This document shows positions 59,097 to 64,000 of a stretch of DNA of 64,000 bases, one piece after another; position 1 is the stretch's first letter; the number at the start of each line of letters is the position of its first letter. The translations under genes and the position numbers were made by a program. Location: contig DATGLD010000008.1 in the NCBI GenBank assembly GCA_035294305.1, positions 201,572 to 265,571 on the forward strand. The letters run 5' to 3'. The notes beneath the pieces were generated by a model. It saw nothing but the letters and a program-made list of their open reading frames with translations, was not told the DNA's origin and searched no databases. This DNA is from DASRBN01 sp035294305. Its GTDB lineage: Bacteria > Chloroflexota > Ktedonobacteria > Ktedonobacterales > Ktedonobacteraceae.

Positions 59097-60606
59097 ATTG
59101 ACGTTTAGACTACACGAACCTAGCCGAAGCTGGCGAGGAACCGCCGCGCTGGTCGGAAAGGATGGACGATGATACCGAGAGTGAAGCCATTACGCCCCGT
59201 GACGGCGCTTTTTGGGCTTCGGTTTGGTCTTGTAAATCACTTCATGGCGTGGTGCCGGTCGGACCCGCGCTCCCTTTGGCCGTCCAGGGGATTTTCCCCG
59301 TGGGTTGGGCGATCGCGCAGGGGTTCCCAACTGCGCCACAATTTTGCCCATCGCCCGGCGCACTTGTTGCGGAGAGGCTGGCCGGTGGCGACTCTCCCAC
59401 GGGCGCAGCACTGCGGGTACCTGTGGCCGTGCCAGCAGCAGATGATTATGCACGATGGCGACGACCTGGCTCCAGCACTCAAATTGCGCCGGGGTGCGCA
59501 GCCTGGGGGTGGCCCACAGCACGGCTTGCTTGTCGAAGCGATAGCCATGCTCGTGCCCATAGCGCCGCCGATAGCCCAGCGCCACCTCGGCCACCTCAGC
59601 GTCGGCGGGACCATCCCACAGAAACCAACTCTCGCGCGGGTCGCGCTTCTTGCCACTGGCACGCGGGCGCACCACCTGAATGACCGTCACCTCAAGGTGC
59701 CGCGCCCTGGGCAGGTGCAAGCCGCTCCACCAGGTGATCTCGACGGGATGGCCTTGCGCATCGTGGCCTTGCCAGGTCCCCGAAGGCTCGCCATAGGTGC
59801 TCTGGTCGCCACATTGAAAGCGCTCCCCATCCTTGCGCGGCGCTCCGCGTTTGCCGGTGGCTGGGGGAGCAGCCCGATACAGCACCCGTTTGCGCTTGAG
59901 CCGCAGCAGCTTGTCGAAAGGCAAGCCTTCGGTCAAGCGCAAAAAGGGCGCACAGCTGTACCAGCGATCACTGGCCACGATGGGACGGCCGCTCAGCAGC
60001 GGGGACAGGGCGCGCAGTTGGGCGGCCGCCACCTCGATACTGGTTTGCTCCGAGCGAATACGCTGCTGATCGAGCACCGCCGTCCAACTGCTGGGCTGTG
60101 TGGGCAAGACCACCACCGTCGAGAACTGCCAGCCATAACTGATCGGCTTGCAGCCTTTGGGCACGGTGGGCTTGTAGACCACCGTGCGATCCGGCGAGGT
60201 CTCGGACTCGGGCCGCTCGATGCTGGTGGCATCGATGCCCAGCCACAGCCGCTCTCCCTCTGGGGGCTGTCCCACATAGCGCACAAACACCTGGCGCAGG
60301 CGCTGCTGGTCAATGCGTCCGTCTTCAAAGGCTTCATACAGACTACACCAGCGCCGCTGGAAGTACGGCGAGAGCGACAATTCGGGAAACGATTGGGCTT
60401 GCGTCTCGGTCAACAGCGCATCTACGCTGTTAAACAAGGCATCGGCTGCCTGCGTCAAACAGCCGTAGACCTCGTGACGAAACGCTTGCAATGTGTTAAG
60501 GTTCATCTGAGTAATGCTCCTTTTGGTGAACTACCGGAACATTACTCACTTGGGCCAGCCTTTGTAAAGAGGCTGCCCATCTGTCTAAGATAGTCTAAAC
60601 GTCAAT
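59097..60606. mobile_element. Insertion sequence with DDE_5-type transposase
   Basis: The 16-bp terminal inverted repeats ATTGACGTTTAGACTA (59097-59112) and their exact inverse (60591-60606) bound a 1510-bp element. It holds one transposase gene on the minus strand. No clear target-site duplication is seen, so the outermost bases are uncertain by a few positions. Confidence 0.85.
59190..60506 (-). CDS. Transposase, DDE_5 / NF041680-like
   Basis: 438 residues. The DDE catalytic acids are likely Asp in LWLGIDATSIERPE, Asp in PIVASDRWYSC and Glu in YRRRYGHEHGYRFDKQ. The C-terminus is basic (KTKPKPKKRRHG). The length and the motifs fit the IS701/IS4-related DDE_5 group common in Ktedonobacteria and Streptomyces. 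It appears intact and may still be active. Confidence 0.88.
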   Translation of the reverse strand: MNLNTLQAFRHEVYGCLTQAADALFNSVDALLTETQAQSFPELSLSPYFQRRWCSLYEAFEDGRIDQQRLRQVFVRYVGQPPEGERLWLGIDATSIERPESETSPDRTVVYKPTVPKGCKPISYGWQFSTVVVLPTQPSSWTAVLDQQRIRSEQTSIEVAAAQLRALSPLLSGRPIVASDRWYSCAPFLRLTEGLPFDKLLRLKRKRVLYRAAPPATGKRGAPRKDGERFQCGDQSTYGEPSGTWQGHDAQGHPVEITWWSGLHLPRARHLEVTVIQVVRPRASGKKRDPRESWFLWDGPADAEVAEVALGYRRRYGHEHGYRFDKQAVLWATPRLRTPAQFECWSQVVAIVHNHLLLARPQVPAVLRPWESRHRPASPQQVRRAMGKIVAQLGTPARSPNPRGKSPGRPKGARVRPAPRHEVIYKTKPKPKKRRHGA

Positions 60607-60861
60607 AAAATAAGAGAAAAACGGATAATATGTCACATAAAATCTGACATCCACTCATAACTCGGGGTGCAGGGGTTTCACCCCTGCCGGGGTGCGGGGT
60701 GTCCCCGCTTGCTTCCCCTCCCGTCCTGACGGGCCGGAGGCCCGCTGCAAGAATTATGAGTGGATGGCAGATAAAATACCTTGACTTTTCAATAAAAATA
60801 GTTTATAGTTCAGTTAGGATATTTTTTAGCATCAAGTCTCATACATTTGAGAGGGGAAACC
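60607..60861. other. Short intergenic region carrying a MITE
   Basis: Between the IS and the secreted-protein gene. It is mostly occupied by the 127-bp MITE at 60644-60770. The AT-rich remainder (60780-60845) should contain the promoter of the downstream gene. Confidence 0.6.
60637..60777. mobile_element. 127-bp MITE flanked by a 7-bp target duplication
   Basis: The 20-bp ends (60644-60663 and 60751-60770) are inverted with 18 of 20 matches, sharing CATCCACTCATAA. The element is flanked on both sides by ATAAAAT (60637-60643 and 60771-60777), an apparent 7-bp target-site duplication. Its interior is GC-rich with three nested hairpins such as GCAGGGGTTTCACCCCTGC. It has no coding capacity. Confidence 0.85.
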
Positions 60862-61358
60862 ATGCCAAGACGATTAAACAGAGTCCTTGTCGGAGTTGCC
60901 CTCGTACTTGTGTTTCTGGTATCAGTATTGCAGCTTTCTTTCACTGCTCAACCTGCCCTTGCCGCATCTCACACTAGACCATCGGTACAGATCCACGAAA
61001 AATTGTCCACCCGCAAGATACTTGCGCAACATTTGCAAACATTTCATGGTATCCCCAGCATTTCCGGTCACAAAGTAACGTTAATTGTTACTATGTAGAG
61101 AGCCGCATTATTCAAACACATGATGTTCAGTACTGCGATATCTGGTTTATTACATGCTTAGGTTATCACCAGGGGCAGTTTCTTGGGACATGTAATGACC
61201 CGCTTGAATGGAATGTATGGTGCCCACATACAGGCGTTTTTACTTCTCAGACTGTACCGACGGGCATCCATGCGAGAGTGCATGTAAGCTTCGTAGTGTT
61301 TTTCGATGACGGCACAATAGGAACAACAGGCGCAGACTCCCCTTGGGTACAGTGGTAA
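60862..61358 (+). pseudogene. Frameshifted secreted protein of unknown function
   Basis: An ATG at 60862 with a GAGGGGAAA ribosome site starts a signal peptide (VLVGVALVLVFLVSVLQLSF..PALA) and continues to residue about 75. The frame then closes at a TAG (61096-61098). In the -1 frame, from about 61068 to a TAA at 61356-61358, translation continues with YYVESRIIQTHDVQYCDIWF and ends with GADSPWVQW, rich in Trp, Tyr and Cys and protein-like. The two halves look like one secreted protein of about 165 residues broken by a frameshift, a programmed slip or a sequencing error. I do not recognise the family. Confidence 0.6.
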
Positions 61359-61383
61359 CCTGCGGTTCTAGCAAGGCAGTCAA

Positions 61384-61593
61384 ATGCAGAGGTATTGGAG
61401 GCTTTCTCTACAACCAAATTATTCGACACGAACACATGCAGGCTTTGCAGTGGTAAGGAGCAGGATAAAGAAACCTGGGCTTTTCACACAGCTCTGGAGG
61501 AAGTGGTTTCCTCCACTCCTTCCCACAGAGTACTACATAGCTAAAGGATATTGCTTGGGGCCACTCTGCATTACCGTGTACGAAAGGCGATAA
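61384..61593 (+). CDS. Possible small basic protein
   Basis: A 69-residue frame of Arg/Tyr/Leu-rich composition ends at 61593, with the tail YYIAKGYCLGPLCITVYERR. There is no clear ribosome site. It lies between the frameshifted gene and a terminator. It may be an independent small gene or a further fragment. Confidence is low. Confidence 0.3.
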   Translation: MQRYWRLSLQPNYSTRTHAGFAVVRSRIKKPGLFTQLWRKWFPPLLPTEYYIAKGYCLGPLCITVYERR

Positions 61594-61640
61594 AGAATTT
61601 AATCATTTATAGAAAGTCTTACCTCAATTTCCAAGAGGTA

Positions 61641-61680
61641 TGCCAGATCAATTTTTGATCTGGCATATTGTTCTTTGCTC
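61641..61680 (+). terminator. Rho-independent terminator
   Basis: ATGCCAGATCAA (61641-61652) pairs perfectly with TTGATCTGGCAT (61656-61667) across a 3-base loop. The 3' flank ATTGTTCTTTGCT is T-rich. It ends plus-strand transcription from the secreted-protein region just before the IS66 element. Confidence 0.75.
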
Positions 61681-61694
61681 ATCTAAAATTTTCC

Positions 61695-63214
61695 GTAACT
61701 ATTCAGATAGGGTAAAGTCAGGAAGAACGGGATGACCCAGCAAGACCTGTTCCAAAGCCGTCAACAGCGCCAGCCCTTGTTTGCGCAAGGTCGAGAGATA
61801 GCCGCGGATGCGGCAGAAGGCTGTGGCTCCGGCAAAGCTGCGAAAGCAGCCGGAGATCTTCTGCTGCACTTTGACCATGCGCAGATCCCGCTCAGCTTGA
61901 TTGTTGTCAAAGGGAACGGCGAGGTTGTGCAGGAAGGCCAGCACCGCCTCTTGCTCCTTGCTCAAGCGGTCCAACAAGTTACGGGCGGCACTCTGTTTGC
62001 GTCGGCCTTTGCCCTGTGGGGGCGGACTCAGGTCCCGAGGTTGCTCCGCCTCGCCCTGGAGCAGCACGGCCTGATACTGGGCGTGCCAGTCGGCGACTTC
62101 GCTGGGATGCAGGTTCGCGCGCCCCTCGGCGCGAGCTTGCTCGGTGGCGGCTTTCATGTCCAGCAACAGCTCCTTCATCTGCTGCGCCCACTGCTGGCGG
62201 TGTTCCTCGATGAGGAAGGTCAAGTCGCGCAGCAGATGGACGTTGCAGGTGGCATGCTGACAGGCATAGGCCCAGTAGGAGCGCCAGCCATCATGCACAC
62301 TCACGCCGCTGAAGGCGGGCAGAATGCCAATGGCCTCCAACGCTTCCTTGCCGCGCTTGGCATGCACCGCGTAGTGGGTGAGCCGCGGCGTCGCACTCAC
62401 ATGCACCCAATGCCGTTTGCCTCCCACCGAGAGGCCCGTTTCATCTTGATGCAGCACCTGCTCGTGCGTGAGGGCGCTCTTGATCTGCTGCTCCACCTCT
62501 GCCAATTGCCCCGCACAGCGCTCCACCAGGCTCAGGATGCTCGCCGGACTGATGGGCTGGCCGAACAGGTCGAAGAACAGCTCACTCACCCGCTCATACG
62601 GCAGCAACTGCTGCTCGACCAGGTACACCGCCAGCGCTCCCAAGGCCGGGCCATATTGCACGGGCGCGCTGACCTGCTCGGGGAACGGGGCCAGGATCAC
62701 TTCCTGGCAGGCGGGACAGCACTTGCGCTCGGCTTGATGCTCGATCACCACGAGGCGTTTGGGGGGCAACTCCACCACCTGCCGACGTTCCACCTGCAGG
62801 GCTGGGACTGCTCGCAGGTCATGCTGACACGCCGGACAGGTCTCTACTGCATGGCTAATCACCTGATCAGGCGTCTGGACCATCGGCAGGTGCTCTCCAG
62901 GATGCCCTGCTTGTCCGCCTGCCTTTTTGCTGCTCTTCTGGCGCAGGCTCTTCGACCTCCGTTTGAAGCGATCGGAGGAGGGCGGCAGATGACTATTGTG
63001 ACTGTCTTTGGACAGGCGCGCTTGCAGGTCTTGCACTTGCGTGCTGAGCAGGGCAATCTGCTGGCTTTGCCGTTCGATCAGCTCCTGTTGCCGACGGACT
63101 TGCTCCTGCAAGCGGCTATTCTCTTGTCGCAGCTGTTCTTCTTCGGGCGTCATGGCTTTACTGTAGTCGCTTTTTCGTCTTTAGACAAGCCTTCTAGGAC
63201 TCCTGAATAGTTAC
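61695..63214. mobile_element. IS66-family insertion sequence (single-gene type)
   Basis: GTAACTATTCAG at 61695-61706 is exactly inverted at 63203-63214, bounding about 1520 bp with a single transposase gene. The lack of tnpA/tnpB fits the ISBst12-like subgroup. An expected 8-bp target duplication is not obvious. Confidence 0.88.
61699..63153 (-). CDS. IS66-family transposase
   Basis: 484 residues. A leucine-zipper-like N-terminus (about 5-50) leads into a zinc-binding domain with CPAC and CCPAC pairs and then the DDE core: Asp in LHQDETGLSVGGKRHW, Asp in VSVHDGWRSYW and Glu in NNQAERDLRMVKVQQKISG. Full length and undamaged. The stop codon overlaps the left inverted repeat. Confidence 0.92.
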   Translation of the reverse strand: MTPEEEQLRQENSRLQEQVRRQQELIERQSQQIALLSTQVQDLQARLSKDSHNSHLPPSSDRFKRRSKSLRQKSSKKAGGQAGHPGEHLPMVQTPDQVISHAVETCPACQHDLRAVPALQVERRQVVELPPKRLVVIEHQAERKCCPACQEVILAPFPEQVSAPVQYGPALGALAVYLVEQQLLPYERVSELFFDLFGQPISPASILSLVERCAGQLAEVEQQIKSALTHEQVLHQDETGLSVGGKRHWVHVSATPRLTHYAVHAKRGKEALEAIGILPAFSGVSVHDGWRSYWAYACQHATCNVHLLRDLTFLIEEHRQQWAQQMKELLLDMKAATEQARAEGRANLHPSEVADWHAQYQAVLLQGEAEQPRDLSPPPQGKGRRKQSAARNLLDRLSKEQEAVLAFLHNLAVPFDNNQAERDLRMVKVQQKISGCFRSFAGATAFCRIRGYLSTLRKQGLALLTALEQVLLGHPVLPDFTLSE

Positions 63215-63545
63215 TTTGAAGGATGAAAAAGAAGTATTTTATGCGTGATAGAGCAAGCCGGGCGTTGAATATCGCCCAGCAACTCGGTGCAAGCATTGCC
63301 AGCCCTGGTCGCACATGTGTAATGAGAACGCGACGATGCAGTTTGCCGGCAACGAGCCGTACCAGTCGGCCAGCATCGCCCTGGCAGCTTTCCTGTCAGA
63401 GCAAAATCAAGTTCCTGTACAAGTAGGAAGTGGCCAGCAGGAGGTAACGGCAATACATACGATTTATATATCGGAATTTAGGCGAAAAAAGATTGGTTTC
63501 TATAGAATAGTAGAAGAGTGCTAAGAATCATGAAAGGAAATCGTA
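63215..63545. other. Gap with a possible gene fragment
   Basis: A frame at 63315-63524 (69 residues, containing ATMQFAGNEPYQSASIALAAF) looks weakly protein-like and may be a remnant of a gene cut by the IS66 insertion. I do not recognise it. A GAAAGG ribosome site at about 63533 serves the VOC gene. Confidence 0.3.
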
Positions 63546-63947
63546 ATGGATTTAAACGCCAAAGGCTTGAGCCACCTTGGCTTGAGAGTTACCGACCTGC
63601 CCCGAGCGAAACGCTTCTATGTCGATACGCTCGGAAGTAAGGTCGTGAGGGAGATAGAGGGCGCCCTGCTGATCAATATGTATGGTATCCTCATCGGACT
63701 GTATGGGGCGGATTCATACCTTGCGCGCCAGGATCGCTTCGATCCATTTCGCGTTGGTCTCGATCACCTTGCTTTAGCCATAGAAGATGCAGGCCTGCTG
63801 GAAAGTTTGCAGCGGGAGTTAGACGCGGCGGGGGTAACCAATCACGGAGTTGAGGAAGACCCGGAGACGCATGATAAGTATATCAGCTTCTATGATCCCG
63901 ATGGCATCGCCTGGGAGCTCTATTCGATTACGTCCCCTGGCCTGTAA
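63546..63947 (+). CDS. VOC-family (glyoxalase/dioxygenase-fold) protein
   Basis: 133 residues of a single vicinal-oxygen-chelate domain with two beta-alpha-beta-beta-beta units. Likely metal ligands are His in LSHLGLRV, His in LDHLALAI and Glu in IAWELYSI. Such proteins include glyoxalases, thiol transferases and antibiotic-resistance binders. The substrate cannot be named. GAAAGG precedes the ATG. The next gene starts 4 bases after the stop. Confidence 0.9.
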   Translation: MDLNAKGLSHLGLRVTDLPRAKRFYVDTLGSKVVREIEGALLINMYGILIGLYGADSYLARQDRFDPFRVGLDHLALAIEDAGLLESLQRELDAAGVTNHGVEEDPETHDKYISFYDPDGIAWELYSITSPGL

Positions 63948-63951
63948 ACAT

Positions 63952-64000
63952 ATGAAAGAAACGCCGGAAGACATCGAGCGCCTGCAGGCGCTTCTGGATA
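63952..64000 (+). CDS. N-terminus of a protein cut by the window edge
   Basis: Only 16 residues are visible (MKETPEDIERLQALLD). The wording resembles the start of some pyridoxamine-5'-phosphate oxidase-family proteins, but the fragment is too short to rely on. It probably shares an operon with the VOC gene. Confidence 0.35.
   Translation, partial: MKETPEDIERLQALLD

Noticed and set aside
59169..60593. Long plus-strand open frames antisense to the DDE_5 transposase gene
   Set aside because: They mirror the GC-rich transposase gene, and their translation has low-complexity Arg/Pro/Ala composition with no recognisable domain.
61732..63210. A 492-residue plus-strand frame antisense to the IS66 transposase
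   Set aside because: The minus-strand frame has clear IS66 motifs and inverted repeats at its ends. The antisense frame is a composition artefact, with His/Gln-rich translation and no domain.

Overview
The window most likely comes from a large-genome, soil-type member of the Chloroflexota, class Ktedonobacteria. This is inferred from gene content, the transposase types and the heavy load of short interspersed palindromic repeats; no rRNA or tRNA gene is present to confirm it. Most calls rest on motifs read directly in the translated sequence.

Layout. 1-171: tail of a coiled-coil protein. 827-7910: a NarL-type response regulator, then a two-protein NRPS (A-PCP and C-A-PCP, no thioesterase) and an MbtH protein. 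7913-10121: a membrane-anchored TIM-barrel glycosidase and a FemAB/GNAT-like transferase. 10224-21019 (all minus): an envelope-glycan locus with three GT4 enzymes, a Wzx-like flippase, a DUF1616 protein, a zinc-ribbon polytopic membrane protein, a sulfotransferase, a polysaccharide deacetylase and a GT2. 21503-25668: an SbnA/SbnB-like pair for L-2,3-diaminopropionate, an LpxL-type acyltransferase and an APS kinase. 25740-29535: a module of MauD-like, MauE-like and MauD-like proteins followed by two tandem Tat-exported, cysteine-rich MauA-like proteins and two small membrane proteins. 29675-58902: mainly housekeeping and regulatory genes: sucCD with a histone-deacetylase-like enzyme and a tandem GNAT, a GAF-PAS-adenylate cyclase, an NDUFA9-like epimerase, two PQQ-type beta-propellers, a response regulator/histidine kinase pair, an SGNH hydrolase, a GH57 enzyme, a MalK/UgpC-type ATPase, an Eis-like GNAT, a class I amidotransferase, a methyltransferase, a PP2C phosphatase and a large glycosidase. 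59097-63214: a recent-insertion zone with a DDE_5-type IS, a MITE with an apparent target-site duplication, a frameshifted secreted protein and an IS66 element. 63546-64000: a VOC protein and the start of another gene.

How it fits together. SbnA/SbnB would supply diaminopropionate to the NRPS. One adenylation domain carries a beta-amino-acid-like specificity code (Val-Asp at the first two positions). The APS kinase would make PAPS for the sulfotransferase, so a sulfated, possibly acylated, glycan or peptide conjugate is a reasonable inference. The MauD/MauE genes next to the cysteine-rich Tat substrates look like a dedicated extracytoplasmic disulfide-maturation unit that recalls methylamine dehydrogenase maturation, without the dehydrogenase large subunit. 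This is the best candidate here for an undescribed system.

Repeats. Several families of short palindromic repeats pepper the window. One begins TGTAGGGACAG, others begin TAGGGGCCAG or have TGATGAATTTTGAC ends. They lie between genes, inside coding regions in frame, and at gene 3' ends, where their TAG or TGA serves as the stop codon.
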